Assembly (NCBI GenBank): GCA_020444475.1
Contig: JAHLKV010000001.1
Span: 868,001-932,000 of the forward strand
Direction: 5' to 3'
Source: a bacterium
GTDB lineage: Bacteria; Zixibacteria; MSB-5A5; GN15; FEB-12
Length of the DNA stretch: 64,000 bases
Position 1 is the first letter of the stretch. Each line of letters opens with the position of its first letter. Below, one piece after another: positions 15,931 to 24,461 of the stretch. The translations under genes and the position numbers were made by a program. Below the pieces are notes generated by a model. The model searched no databases. It was given only the letters and a program-made list of their open reading frames with translations, and was not told the origin of the DNA.

Positions 15931-17187
15931 TTAACGTTTGGCGGCGATCGGCAGCGTGATCTTGAAAACGGTCTCACCCGGTTTCGAGCGATCGAGCCGA
16001 ATCGATCCGCCGTGGTATTCCTCGATTATACGTTTGACGAGGGTAAGACCAAGCCCCCAGCCGCGTTTTTTGGTGGTGAATCCCGGTCGGAAAATCTTGC
16101 GTGCAGCGGCCGGCGGGATTCCCTTGCCGTTGTCTTTGAGTTCGATCTCAACCGAGCGGGCATCAGCGCCGCGGGTACTCCGAATCTCGATCTGACCGGT
16201 CTTGGGATCGACGGACTGGAGGGCGTTTTTCACGAGGTTTTCGAGCGCCCAGGTCAGCAGTTCCGGGTTGAGGTCGACCTCGGGAATATCGCCGTCATAG
16301 AAGTCTATCTGAACACCCTGTCCCTCGAAGGGCAGGCGGCGGCGGTAGTAGACTGCGACTTCGTCGATCAAATCGTTAAGCTTGCAGGGAGTGAGTTCGG
16401 GGATGGAGCCGATTTGACCGAATCGGTTGGCGACACGCTGCAAGCGGTTGACGTCGATTTTCATGTTGTCAACGGTCTGGTCGAGCAGATCGGTATCTTT
16501 GCTGCCCTGATCGCAGGCCTCGGTCTCGAGCACTTCGATCCAGCCGAGCAGCGATGAGATGGGTGTACCGAGCTGGTGGGCGGTCTCTTTGGCCATGCCG
16601 ACCCAGATATGGCGCTCTTCGCTCCGGCGGATGGTCTGGAATCCGATCATGCCGACTATCAGGAAGGCGAGGACGATGCCGATTTCGACAAACGGCATGA
16701 ACTTCAATTCGTTGATGACATCGGAGTCGCCGTAATACAGGTAGTGTATGAAATCATCACCGTAGTGCAGCTTGAACTCGCCGTTTTGTTCTTTCATCTC
16801 TTTGGCGATCCTCTGCAGCCGGGTAAGCGTGGCGGCATCGGGATTACGCTCTTCGGGGTCGATATCCTTGATGTTGCGCCAGTAGAGCGGGGTGCCTTCC
16901 TGGTCGACCACAAGGATCGGGAAGGTGGCCTTGACAATGATCTCATTGAAAATGAACTGGAGTTCACTGCCGGACATCGGTGAGTTGGCGGCCAACTGCC
17001 AGAGTTGGACGTATTTCTCGACCTGGGAGCGGATGTCGCGCTGGAGGGTATCGATGACGTTGAACGTGTACCAGATAAACCCGGTGGAGATGATGGCGAT
17101 GCCGACCAGCAGAAACGTCTTGAACAAGGTCGACTTGCCGACATAGAGATCCGAGGTACGATTGAAGAGACGTAACCGGGGAGCCAT
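15931..17187 (-). CDS. membrane sensor histidine kinase, PorY-like
   Basis: 418 residues. Transmembrane helix 1 is at about 22-43 and helix 2 at about 166-186, enclosing a periplasmic sensor of some 120 residues. The HisKA H-box is 'MAKETAHQLGTPISSLLGW' with His204. The HATPase domain has 'NLVKNALQSV', 'DNGKGIPP' and 'GWGLGLTLVKRI'. The layout (two TM helices, periplasmic domain, short linker, no HAMP) matches PorY, the partner of PorX. Its position directly before porX in the same operon supports partnership. The start overlaps the serS stop as TGATG. The ligand is unknown. Confidence 0.85.
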   Translation of the reverse strand: MAPRLRLFNRTSDLYVGKSTLFKTFLLVGIAIISTGFIWYTFNVIDTLQRDIRSQVEKYVQLWQLAANSPMSGSELQFIFNEIIVKATFPILVVDQEGTPLYWRNIKDIDPEERNPDAATLTRLQRIAKEMKEQNGEFKLHYGDDFIHYLYYGDSDVINELKFMPFVEIGIVLAFLIVGMIGFQTIRRSEERHIWVGMAKETAHQLGTPISSLLGWIEVLETEACDQGSKDTDLLDQTVDNMKIDVNRLQRVANRFGQIGSIPELTPCKLNDLIDEVAVYYRRRLPFEGQGVQIDFYDGDIPEVDLNPELLTWALENLVKNALQSVDPKTGQIEIRSTRGADARSVEIELKDNGKGIPPAAARKIFRPGFTTKKRGWGLGLTLVKRIIEEYHGGSIRLDRSKPGETVFKITLPIAAKR

Positions 17188-18452
17188 CAGCCGATTTTTC
17201 CAATCCCACCCATGTACGGAACCAGTCGTTCGGGGATCGTGACGGTCCCGTCTTCATTCTGGTAGTTTTCGAGAATGGCCGGAATGAGCCGCGCCAACGC
17301 CAGCCCGGAGCCGTTGAGGGTGTACGGGAACTTGACGGTCCGGTCTTCATCGCGATAGCGGCAGTTCATCCGTCGCGCCTGGAAGTCTTCGAATATCGAT
17401 ACTGAGGAGATCTCGAGGTAGCGCTCGACTCCGGCGGCCCAGAGTTCGAGGTCGTAGCACTTGGCGGCGGCAAACGACAGATCGCCGGTCGCCAGCGCAG
17501 AAACGCGATACGGCAGTTCCAGCCCCTGGAGGACCTTCTCGGCCTGGGCCACGAGGGACTCGAGTTCGTCGTAGCCGGTCTCGGGCCTGACGATTTTGAC
17601 CATCTCGACTTTCGAGAACTGGTGTACCCGGATCATGCCGCGGGTATCTTTCCCGGCCGAGCCCGCTTCGCGGCGATAGCACGGGGTGTGGCCAACGAGG
17701 TAGATCGGCAGGTCGGCGTGGTCGAGAATCTGGCCCTTAAACATGTTGGTGATGGGAACTTCGGCGGTCGGAATCAGATACGGCCCGTCGTTGCGCTCCC
17801 GGTACATGTCATCGTCGAGCTTGGGAAGCTGCCCGGTGCCGTACATGGTGTCCTCGGTGACGAGATGCGGCACGCTGACCTCGGTGTAGCCGTCGGTGGT
17901 GTGCATGTCGAGCATGAAGTTGACCAGGGCGCGTTCCAGACGGGAGCCGAGACCCTTGAGGATGTAGAAGCCGGCGCCGGAGACCCGGGTGGCGGCTTCG
18001 ATATCGAGAATGCCGAGCCTGGCGCCGATTTCCCAGTGCGGGAGGACCTTGAAGTTCGGTTTGGGGATTGTGCCCCACTCGCGGACGACCTGGTTGGCGG
18101 ACTCGTCCTTGCCGACCGGGACGGACTGGTGCGGGATATTCGGTACCCAGGACATGGCGGTGTGCAGGTCGGCCTCGACCTCTCGAAGCTGTTCGTCGAG
18201 CTGACCGATCTTGAGTGAGACCTCTTTCATCTGGGCGATGGCATCGTCGGCCCGCTCACCGGCCTTCTTCTTGTGAGCGATCTCGCCGGTGGCCCGGTTT
18301 CGGGCGGCTTTGAGCGATTCGACTTCGCCGATGATTTCCCGTCGGCGCTGGTCGAGGGTCAGGATGTGGTCGATATCGGCCTTTTCGTTTTTGTTGGCGA
18401 CCGCTGTTTTGACGAGATCGGGGTTCTCGCGGATGAATTTGATATCAAGCAT
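17187..18452 (-). CDS. serS: seryl-tRNA synthetase
   Basis: 421 residues from ATG 18452, which has AGGAA six bases upstream. The N-terminal coiled-coil arm (about 25-105) reaches the tRNA-Ser long arm. The class II core has motif 2 'CYRREAGSAGKDTRGMIRVHQF' region and motif 3 'LNGSGLALARLIPAILE'. Length is normal. Open frame upstream to 18641 crosses the promoter and is not coding. It heads a long minus-strand run reaching porX, tsaE/B, accD, folC and the kinases. Confidence 0.97.
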   Translation of the reverse strand: MLDIKFIRENPDLVKTAVANKNEKADIDHILTLDQRRREIIGEVESLKAARNRATGEIAHKKKAGERADDAIAQMKEVSLKIGQLDEQLREVEADLHTAMSWVPNIPHQSVPVGKDESANQVVREWGTIPKPNFKVLPHWEIGARLGILDIEAATRVSGAGFYILKGLGSRLERALVNFMLDMHTTDGYTEVSVPHLVTEDTMYGTGQLPKLDDDMYRERNDGPYLIPTAEVPITNMFKGQILDHADLPIYLVGHTPCYRREAGSAGKDTRGMIRVHQFSKVEMVKIVRPETGYDELESLVAQAEKVLQGLELPYRVSALATGDLSFAAAKCYDLELWAAGVERYLEISSVSIFEDFQARRMNCRYRDEDRTVKFPYTLNGSGLALARLIPAILENYQNEDGTVTIPERLVPYMGGIGKIG

Positions 18453-18507
18453 GCTGATTCCTGTTTGCTGTACACTATGGTAGGCCGGGCCGACCGTTTG
18501 GTTCCCA

Positions 18508-18536
18508 AGTATATGCATCCGCCGGGCGAGCGTCAA
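18508..18536 (-). promoter_or_regulatory. sigma70-type promoter of the serS operon
   Basis: On the minus strand TTGACG (18536-18531) and TATACT (18513-18508) are separated by 17 bp. The transcript would start near 18501, about 50 bases before the serS ATG. It is the only good promoter seen ahead of the serS-porYX-tsaEB-rimI-accD-folC run. Confidence 0.75.
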
Positions 18537-18647
18537 TCGGCGGCTCTCTGGAAGGGCGCCTGGGGGCGGATTTGGGGGAGTCGACGGGCGCCCGGGCGAT
18601 CCTAACTGCCGGAATGGTAACAAAATGGCCAAATCCAACAAGATTTT

Positions 18648-18677
18648 TCTTGCCCCCGGCCGATATTTTTTTATACT
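18648..18677 (+). promoter_or_regulatory. probable rpmB promoter
   Basis: TATACT at 18672-18677 is a good -10 element. The -35 is weak: TTCTTG at 18648-18653 with an 18-bp spacer is the best candidate. It lies 37 bp before rpmB and diverges from the serS promoter. Confidence 0.5.
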
Positions 18678-18713
18678 TGGAGACTTGTCAATTTCTCAGG
18701 AGAAGATACGACT

Positions 18714-18947
18714 ATGGCAAAGTCATGTGAAATATGCGGTAAAAAGCCGATCTTCGGCAACAACGTCTCGCACGCGCATAACATCACGAAGCGGCGCTGG
18801 GTGCCGAACCTTCAGAAGGTTCGCGCGCTGGTCAACGGACAGCCGAAGCGGATCGACGTGTGTACGTCGTGCCTGAAAGCCGGTAAGGTGATCAAGGCGG
18901 TCCGGACGAAGAAGGCGGCATCGGTGAGGCCGGGCGCCCAGGCGTAG
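18714..18947 (+). CDS. rpmB: 50S ribosomal protein L28
   Basis: 77 residues. It is the zinc-binding (C+) form, with CEIC at residues 5-8 and CTSC at about 49-52. Typical L28 segments are '[15 protein letters not shown]' and 'PNLQKVRA'. The ribosome binding site AGGAGAAG is eight bases before the ATG. Single-gene unit with its own promoter and a strong terminator. Confidence 0.96.
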   Translation: MAKSCEICGKKPIFGNNVSHAHNITKRRWVPNLQKVRALVNGQPKRIDVCTSCLKAGKVIKAVRTKKAASVRPGAQA

Positions 18948-18971
18948 AGTTTACCGCATCTGTTGAGTTTG

Positions 18972-19000
18972 AAAGCCGCGTGCAAGCGCGGCTTTTTTTT
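18972..19000 (+). terminator. rho-independent terminator of rpmB
   Basis: AAAGCCGCG (18972-18980), a six-base loop, CGCGGCTTT (18987-18995), then an unbroken T run to 19000. The stem is perfect at nine base pairs. Confidence 0.9.
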
Positions 19001-19019
19001 GCGGGGGGAAGTTGGGGGA

Positions 19020-19814
19020 TCAGCGAGGTGTGCCCTTGCCAGCCTTCTTGGTAGGTTCTATGTGACCATTGTCAGCCTCAGCTTGCTGGTTCAGCATGTA
19101 GTGCTTGAAGAACAGCTCTTTTGGCATACGGGCGATTATTGAGTCGGTCTTGCCCAAAAGAACCCATCCCGAATCAAGTTCGTCTTCGACGCAGAAACCC
19201 CACTGAGCCGACCCGGCGGTGTCCTCAATCCGAGTCACAACTGGTGCGACGTCATATCCTTTCCACCGGCTCCTGTGTTGAGGGACAGTATCAGGAGCGG
19301 GGATTCTTATCACCTGCTGGTCGGGAGGAGGACCATAGATGTCCTCCACGGTGACGATCCTTTTCGGTGGCGGCTCGTAGTTAGTGGGAAAGACATAGGG
19401 TAGACTGGGATCAGAGAGGTAAATCAGGGACTTGTCTCCCCTAAGGTCGAAACAACGTCTCTGAGTCTGTCGCTGTGCTCCCCGGTGGAAGTCGACACGA
19501 AATGCACTCAACGCGTTATTGGGAATGTCTATTTCAAAGTCAATCCAACACGTGTCACCGACTTTGCCAGGGCACACGTAGTCCGTGGGACCGTCATAGC
19601 TTAGCGATACCACACTGTCGACCTTGACTTGAATCTCTTCTCCCTCGAAGACTGGAATGATGATCGCTCGTCCGTGTACCCGTCCCCCGGCGTCGGGGAC
19701 TGCCTCAAGTCGTAAGCCGGCATCAAATGAGAAGACTCTGGGCGGACTGGCTAGCCCACGCGCCGACAAAAGTGCGACGATCGCAACAACCACAAGAGTC
19801 CGAACGTGGGACAT
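19020..19814 (-). CDS. secreted hypothetical protein
   Basis: 264 residues that I do not recognise. A signal peptide is clear at residues 1-23 (positive start, VVVAIVALLSA core, cleavage likely after LAS). The mature part looks beta-rich, with four cysteines in the middle and C-terminal half that could form disulfides, and a proline-rich stretch at about 145-175. The end is basic (KKAGKGTPR) and carries no type IX-like sorting domain. GAGG lies five bases before the ATG. It has no obvious operon partner: rpmB converges on it and the flagellin-like gene is 250 bp upstream. Confidence 0.7.
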   Translation of the reverse strand: MSHVRTLVVVAIVALLSARGLASPPRVFSFDAGLRLEAVPDAGGRVHGRAIIIPVFEGEEIQVKVDSVVSLSYDGPTDYVCPGKVGDTCWIDFEIDIPNNALSAFRVDFHRGAQRQTQRRCFDLRGDKSLIYLSDPSLPYVFPTNYEPPPKRIVTVEDIYGPPPDQQVIRIPAPDTVPQHRSRWKGYDVAPVVTRIEDTAGSAQWGFCVEDELDSGWVLLGKTDSIIARMPKELFFKHYMLNQQAEADNGHIEPTKKAGKGTPR

Positions 19815-19918
19815 AGAAACCTCCCCGATTTTGCTGTGAGATATCTACTATAAAGACGTCGTACAGCGTGCATCTGTCAAGTACAGAGCCATCGACCCAA
19901 CCATCTGCACAAGATAAA

Positions 19919-19945
19919 CCGCCGGGTTGGAGCAAGAGCCGGCGG
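19919..19945 (-). terminator. possible terminator of the flagellin-like gene
   Basis: CCGCCGG (19919-19925) pairs with CCGGCGG (19939-19945) across a 13-base loop. Read on the minus strand it is followed by TTTATCTT, a poor T tract. It lies in the 250-bp gap between the flagellin-like gene and the secreted protein gene, where nothing else was seen. Confidence 0.4.
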
Positions 19946-20064
19946 CCACACGAACGCACCATCCAATAGCAGAAGGGGGAGATTCTGTCACGTTCAATCC
20001 ACTCCGCCTCCCTTATGTTCCAGTATCCAACCCAAGACGCTCAACTCGATCAGTATCCTCTCCC

Positions 20065-20835
20065 CTATCGTGAACCGAACAAGGAAAGAATACTCTCCGA
20101 CATCACTCGGCTGTGCGCCAGCATCGCGATCGACGCTTTCTCGCGGATCATCGCGCCGACGTATTCCGAGATGAAGTCGCCGTAGTCGGTGTCGCGAATC
20201 TGCGACTCGGCGGAGATCAGGTTCTGGCGGTTCGTCTCCAGGGTCGCCTTGCGTGATTCGAGTTCGTTTTTCTGCTGGGCGCCGAGATCCACCAGGGCAT
20301 TGTCGAGTTCGCGAATGGCGTTGTCAACAATCTCCAGTGATGTCGCCGACGACTCAGCGGTGGACAGGTCGATGCCGGTCAATTCAGAGATCGACGCAAG
20401 TGACTCGAGAGAACCATCGAGCGTCTTCTTCCCGTTGTATTCCGCCGAAGCAACGGTGTCGTTGAAGGTGGTCACCAGGCTGTCGGCGGCCGTCTGGTAT
20501 GCGGCCTGTGCGGTCTCGCTGTTGACCGCTTCGTTGGAGGCGCCAACCGCGTAGCTGCGAAGGTCGGTGAGCTGGCTGCGGAGTTGCAGTACCGATGACG
20601 ACACGGTTTCGTACTTGTTGATGGTCTGGGTGACGTTTTCGATCTCCTGGTTCAACGAGGCAATCTGGGACCGGAGTTGCTCGGAGATGACCAGCCCGGC
20701 CGGATCATCGGCGGCCCGATTGATACGCAGGCCCGACGACAGCTTCTCCATTGCCTTGAACATGGCGTTGTAGTTCTGCCTGATATTGTAGAGCGACCCC
20801 ATGGTCGAGCTTTTGGGAAACAGCGTGATGGACAT
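20065..20835 (-). CDS. flagellin-like protein (short FliC/FlgL family)
   Basis: 256 residues. The N-terminal D0/D1 signature reads 'LSSGLRINRAADDPAGLVISEQLRSQ'. The C-terminal helix ends 'MSESILSLFGSR', matching the flagellin end. The central variable domain is almost absent, so this is a minimal flagellin. No flagellar gene, FliS or FliW lies nearby. The ribosome binding site GGGAGG is five bases before the ATG. Flagellins assemble into the external filament after export through the flagellar type III apparatus; whether such an apparatus exists in this genome cannot be judged here. Confidence 0.85.
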   Translation of the reverse strand: MSITLFPKSSTMGSLYNIRQNYNAMFKAMEKLSSGLRINRAADDPAGLVISEQLRSQIASLNQEIENVTQTINKYETVSSSVLQLRSQLTDLRSYAVGASNEAVNSETAQAAYQTAADSLVTTFNDTVASAEYNGKKTLDGSLESLASISELTGIDLSTAESSATSLEIVDNAIRELDNALVDLGAQQKNELESRKATLETNRQNLISAESQIRDTDYGDFISEYVGAMIREKASIAMLAHSRVMSESILSLFGSR

Positions 20836-20893
20836 GAAACCTCCCTGAGCAGAATGCTCGCGCTTCTGGATGGTGCATCATCTAGTAGACAAA

Positions 20894-20911
20894 TCCGGTG
20901 CCGCCACCGGA
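20894..20911 (-). other. hairpin in the leader of the flagellin-like gene
   Basis: TCCGGTG (20894-20900), CCGC, CACCGGA (20905-20911): a perfect seven-base stem some 60 bases upstream of the start codon. No clear sigma28 or sigma54 promoter was found around it. The rest of the gap to the ftsZ terminator shows nothing recognisable. Confidence 0.4.
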
Positions 20912-21035
20912 CCCTTCTTAAGGCGTTGCCAAGCAGTGACATAGAGCAATGTCAAGGACTGGCAATTGCGAGAATAATGGGATAGTCACCATACATCATA
21001 GGAAGGCCGGGGTGATGTCCGAATATTCCGGGCAT

Positions 21036-21071
21036 AAAAATGCCGCCGGCAGGGTAGTTGAACCGGCGGCA
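21036..21071 (-). terminator. rho-independent terminator of the dcw cluster
   Basis: Read on the minus strand: TGCCGCCGG (21071-21063), a 13-base loop, CCGGCGGCA (21049-21041), then TTTTT (21040-21036). The nine-pair stem is perfect. It lies about 95 bp after the ftsZ stop codon and closes the cell-division operon. Confidence 0.85.
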
Positions 21072-21165
21072 CTGGAGTGGAGGAACCAAACTAAGAGCTT
21101 GTGCTCTTATCTTATCGATCGCCGTACGATCGATGCTTTTCTATGACAGTCAGTCTGCGTCTTCT

Positions 21166-22482
21166 CTATCGGTTTTCATCGAGGCGCCTTATGTAGGCCG
21201 GGATCTCCAGATCATCCTGCGAGAAGATCGGTACTCGCGATCCTCGGTGAGAACCATTGCCGTTGCCGTTGCCGCCGGAGCGGACCGGCTCGGGATCCGA
21301 GGGCATCAGATTCGCCGACTCCGGCATCTGCGGCTGCGCGTGCATGTACGCTTCGCGCGTTTTTACCGGCTCGGGGGTGGGATCGGGTTGCTGCTCGTGG
21401 CGATGCACCGGCTGTGGCTTCATGGCTTCGTCGGGGAACAGCGACATGACCTTGCCGGGGCGAGTGGTTTCTTTCTTCGGTTCCTGCTCCACCTTCACCT
21501 GCGGCCTGGACTCGCCGATACCGGTAGCGATGACGGTCACACGCATCTGGTTATTCATGGTGGGATCGATGACGGCGCCGAAGATGATATTGGCATCGGG
21601 GCCGGCCTCGTCGTAGATCAGCGAGGTCGCGGTGTTGACATCAAACAGCGTCATGTCTTCGCCGCCGGTAACGTTGATCAGGACGCCTTTGGCGCCGGAG
21701 ATGGACGTGCTTTCCAGCAGCGGCGAGGAGATCGCTTCCTGCGCGGCGATAGTAGCTTTTTCTTCACCTTCACCGGCGCCGGTTCCCATGAGGGCGTCGC
21801 CCATCTCTTTCATGATGGTGCGGACATCGGCGAAATCGCAGTTGATCAGGCCGGGGACGGTGATGAGATCGGAGATGCCTTTGGTGGCCTGATGGAGGAC
21901 ATCATCGGCGATAGCGAATGCTTCGGTGAAGGTGGTGCGTTTGTCGACGATTTCGAGCAGACGCTCGTTGGGGATCGTGATGAGGGTGTCGACTTTTGAT
22001 TTGAGTTCCTGCAGACCGCGTTCGGCCTGTTCGATGCGTTTGCGGCCTTCGAATCGGAAGGGTCGGGTTACGATCGCGACCGTAAGCGCGCCCGCCGCTT
22101 TCGATATCTCCGCGACAGCGGGCGCCGCGCCCGTCCCGGTACCGCCGCCCATGCCGGCCGTAATGAAAACCAGGTTGGGACGTCCCAGCGCCTCTTCCAC
22201 GGCCGGCCGGCTCTCTTCCACTGCCCGTCGGCCGATATCCGGGTTGGCTCCTGCGCCGAGTCCGCCGGTGAGTTCGTTTCCGATTTGTACACGTTTCTCC
22301 GCCTTGTTCTGGTCCAGTACCTGGGCATCGGTGTTGATAGCAACAAAATCCACGCCCTTGAGTTCCGAATCGATCATGCGGTTGATCGCGTTTCCGCCGG
22401 CGCCGCCTACGCCGATCACCTTGATCTTGGCGTAGCCGACGAAATCGTCAGCGAAGCTGAAGTGGTGCTTGTGATCAGTCAT
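21166..22482 (-). CDS. ftsZ: cell division tubulin homologue FtsZ
   Basis: 438 residues from ATG 22482, preceded by GGAGGA; ATG 22497 is a weaker alternative. The GTP-binding site has '[15 protein letters not shown]' and the tubulin signature '[12 protein letters not shown]'. The core ends near 325, followed by a long disordered Pro/Glu-rich linker of about 90 residues. The conserved tail '[12 protein letters not shown]' binds FtsA. FtsZ polymerises into the Z ring at midcell. It is the last gene of the dcw cluster, 31 bp after ftsA. Confidence 0.98.
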   Translation of the reverse strand: MTDHKHHFSFADDFVGYAKIKVIGVGGAGGNAINRMIDSELKGVDFVAINTDAQVLDQNKAEKRVQIGNELTGGLGAGANPDIGRRAVEESRPAVEEALGRPNLVFITAGMGGGTGTGAAPAVAEISKAAGALTVAIVTRPFRFEGRKRIEQAERGLQELKSKVDTLITIPNERLLEIVDKRTTFTEAFAIADDVLHQATKGISDLITVPGLINCDFADVRTIMKEMGDALMGTGAGEGEEKATIAAQEAISSPLLESTSISGAKGVLINVTGGEDMTLFDVNTATSLIYDEAGPDANIIFGAVIDPTMNNQMRVTVIATGIGESRPQVKVEQEPKKETTRPGKVMSLFPDEAMKPQPVHRHEQQPDPTPEPVKTREAYMHAQPQMPESANLMPSDPEPVRSGGNGNGNGSHRGSRVPIFSQDDLEIPAYIRRLDENR

Positions 22483-22513
22483 TTTGTGTTCCTCCATGAA
22501 CCTTCCATATGAC

Positions 22514-23737
22514 TCAGAATTGTTTCGATATCCAATTTTCGATTTTGCGGAGCCAGCCGCCGACCGCTCCGCGCTTCGACTGCGTCGCGGGTTCGTGCGT
22601 GGCGCCGTAGAGGGCCAGTCCGAGACCGGCCGCATAGCGATTCGAGTTGAGATCATCGGGGACGTGGTCGAAGCCGTCGATCGTCCCCAGTCGCACCGGC
22701 ATGTCGAACATCTGCTCGGCCAGCTCCAACGTGTAGGGCAGCAACGAGCCGCCGCCGGTGAGCACCAATCCGCCCGTTAACTGGTCGGGGCGAACGGCCT
22801 TTTTCAGTTCCCGCGCCACCAGAGAGAGGATCTCTTCCATGCGCGGCTCGATGATCGAGGCGAGGACGTTGCAGGAAATCTCGCGGGCCTGCCGCCCGGC
22901 CATTCCTTCGACCAGGATCATTTCTTCGGGATCGACTCGCGACGCGAGCGCCGAGCCGTGACTTATCTTCATCCCTTCCGCCTGCTCCACCGAGGTGCGC
23001 AGCCCGATGGCGATGTCATTGGTGACATTTCGCGAGCCGAGCGACACCACCGCGGTGTGGCGAATAGCGCCGTCGTGGAAGACGGACAGATTGGTGATGT
23101 CGCCGCCGATGTCGATCACCGCCGTGCCGTTTTCGGTGTCGCTCTCTTTGAGAAGCACGCGCGAAAGAGCCAGCGATTCGAGCACCATGTGATCGATAGA
23201 GAGGTCGCAGCGTTCGAGCGCGCGGTAGATATTTTTCGCGGAGGTTATCGACGCGGTCACGATGTGCGCTTCGACTTCGAGCCGCACGCCCGACATGCCG
23301 ACCGGATCCTTGATACCCGACTGGTCGTCGACCGAATAGGTTTGCGGGATGACGTGGATAATTTCCCGGTCGACGGGTATCGCCACCGTTCGGGCGGCCT
23401 CGATAGCGCGGGCGACATCGGCGGCGAGAATCTCGTTGTCGGAGCGTCCGACGGCGACCACGCCGTGGCTGTTGATGGAACGAATGTGCTCGCCGGCGAT
23501 CCCGACCGTAACGGAGTCTATTGTCGTCCCGGTCACCATCTCGGCGTCCTGAATCGCTTTGCGGATCGACTTGACGGTTTTGTCCATATCGACCACGACA
23601 CCGCGACGGAGGCCATCGGCGGGAGCCTGGCCCGCGCCGAGTACGAAGGCGCGCTCAGTCTCGTCGACAGAGATCACGACCGCCTCGATTTTGGTGGTAC
23701 CGATATCCAGCGCAGCAACAATCGTTTCTTCGGCCAT
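22514..23737 (-). CDS. ftsA: cell division protein FtsA
   Basis: 407 residues of actin-like fold: phosphate-1 '[13 protein letters not shown]' at 9-21, the SHS2 1C domain (about 85-165), '[15 protein letters not shown]' phosphate-2 and '[12 protein letters not shown]' adenosine motif. The C-terminal amphipathic helix '[13 protein letters not shown]' is the membrane-targeting sequence. FtsA anchors FtsZ filaments to the membrane and recruits later division proteins. It is spaced 1 bp from ftsQ. Confidence 0.97.
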   Translation of the reverse strand: MAEETIVAALDIGTTKIEAVVISVDETERAFVLGAGQAPADGLRRGVVVDMDKTVKSIRKAIQDAEMVTGTTIDSVTVGIAGEHIRSINSHGVVAVGRSDNEILAADVARAIEAARTVAIPVDREIIHVIPQTYSVDDQSGIKDPVGMSGVRLEVEAHIVTASITSAKNIYRALERCDLSIDHMVLESLALSRVLLKESDTENGTAVIDIGGDITNLSVFHDGAIRHTAVVSLGSRNVTNDIAIGLRTSVEQAEGMKISHGSALASRVDPEEMILVEGMAGRQAREISCNVLASIIEPRMEEILSLVARELKKAVRPDQLTGGLVLTGGGSLLPYTLELAEQMFDMPVRLGTIDGFDHVPDDLNSNRYAAGLGLALYGATHEPATQSKRGAVGGWLRKIENWISKQF

Positions 23738-23738
23738 G

Positions 23739-24461
23739 CTAGCGCCCCTTTACGCTGCAGACGATCTGGTTTTCGAACCGCAGGTCGATGATGCGGGCCG
23801 AGTCCAGACTCGGTGAGAAGTTGTAGAGAAATCGTACGAGTCGTTCGAGCTGATCGTACAGACCACCGGCGGTGACCCAGAGCTTTCCTTCAAGTCCCGA
23901 CAGCGTAATGACGAGATAGTCAGCCTGTGAGAAATCAATCTCGGTGACGACCCGATAGAGATCGGCGTGCTCGTCGGCCAGCCGCTGCAGGTCGGCCAGC
24001 ACCATCGGCACACGGACATCGCGGCACGGTTCAAACATCTCCTCTACCCGGGTGTTGACCAGAATCGGGTGTTCCCAGTTGTCCCATCGGTCGGGAATCG
24101 CGATCACGCGCGCCCGGTGGTCGAGACCGTAGAGCTTGCCGGTTCGTTCGGAGATGACGAAACAGACCGGATCGAATTTGTTCGTGACGATCTCAATCCC
24201 GCTCGGAATCGAGTAGTGAATATCCACCTTGCGAATCTCGTCGCTGGTGAGCAGGGCGTGCGCAACGGAGTCGAGCGGTTGATCGACCACGCTTTTGCTC
24301 GCCTTCAAGCCCAGGCGCCCATCGAAATCACCAACCGCCTGACCATCGAGCGTGACAGCCTGTAACTCACAGAAGCCGGTGTAGTGGATCACCACCACCA
24401 ACAGGGCCAGCGCGAGCGTGGCAGCGCCGAGTGTGTAGCGTGTGCGGCGGGACATTCTCAT
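23739..24461 (-). CDS. ftsQ: cell division protein FtsQ/DivIB
   Basis: 240 residues. A short basic cytoplasmic start is followed by one transmembrane helix (about 11-28). A POTRA-like domain (about 30-100) and a beta domain follow. Sequence identity to FtsQ is low; the call rests on topology, size and its exact place between murC and ftsA. FtsQ links FtsL/FtsB to the divisome in the periplasm. The ATG overlaps the murC stop as ATGA. Confidence 0.85.
   Translation of the reverse strand: MRMSRRTRYTLGAATLALALLVVVIHYTGFCELQAVTLDGQAVGDFDGRLGLKASKSVVDQPLDSVAHALLTSDEIRKVDIHYSIPSGIEIVTNKFDPVCFVISERTGKLYGLDHRARVIAIPDRWDNWEHPILVNTRVEEMFEPCRDVRVPMVLADLQRLADEHADLYRVVTEIDFSQADYLVITLSGLEGKLWVTAGGLYDQLERLVRFLYNFSPSLDSARIIDLRFENQIVCSVKGR

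Noticed and set aside
19723..19962. Small minus-strand frame upstream of the secreted protein
   Set aside because: It overlaps the start of the secreted protein gene in another frame and has no ribosome binding site or domain.
20836..20960. TTGACA near 20950 on the minus strand as a promoter of the flagellin-like gene
   Set aside because: No acceptable -10 element lies 16-18 bp downstream, and no sigma28 pattern was found either.
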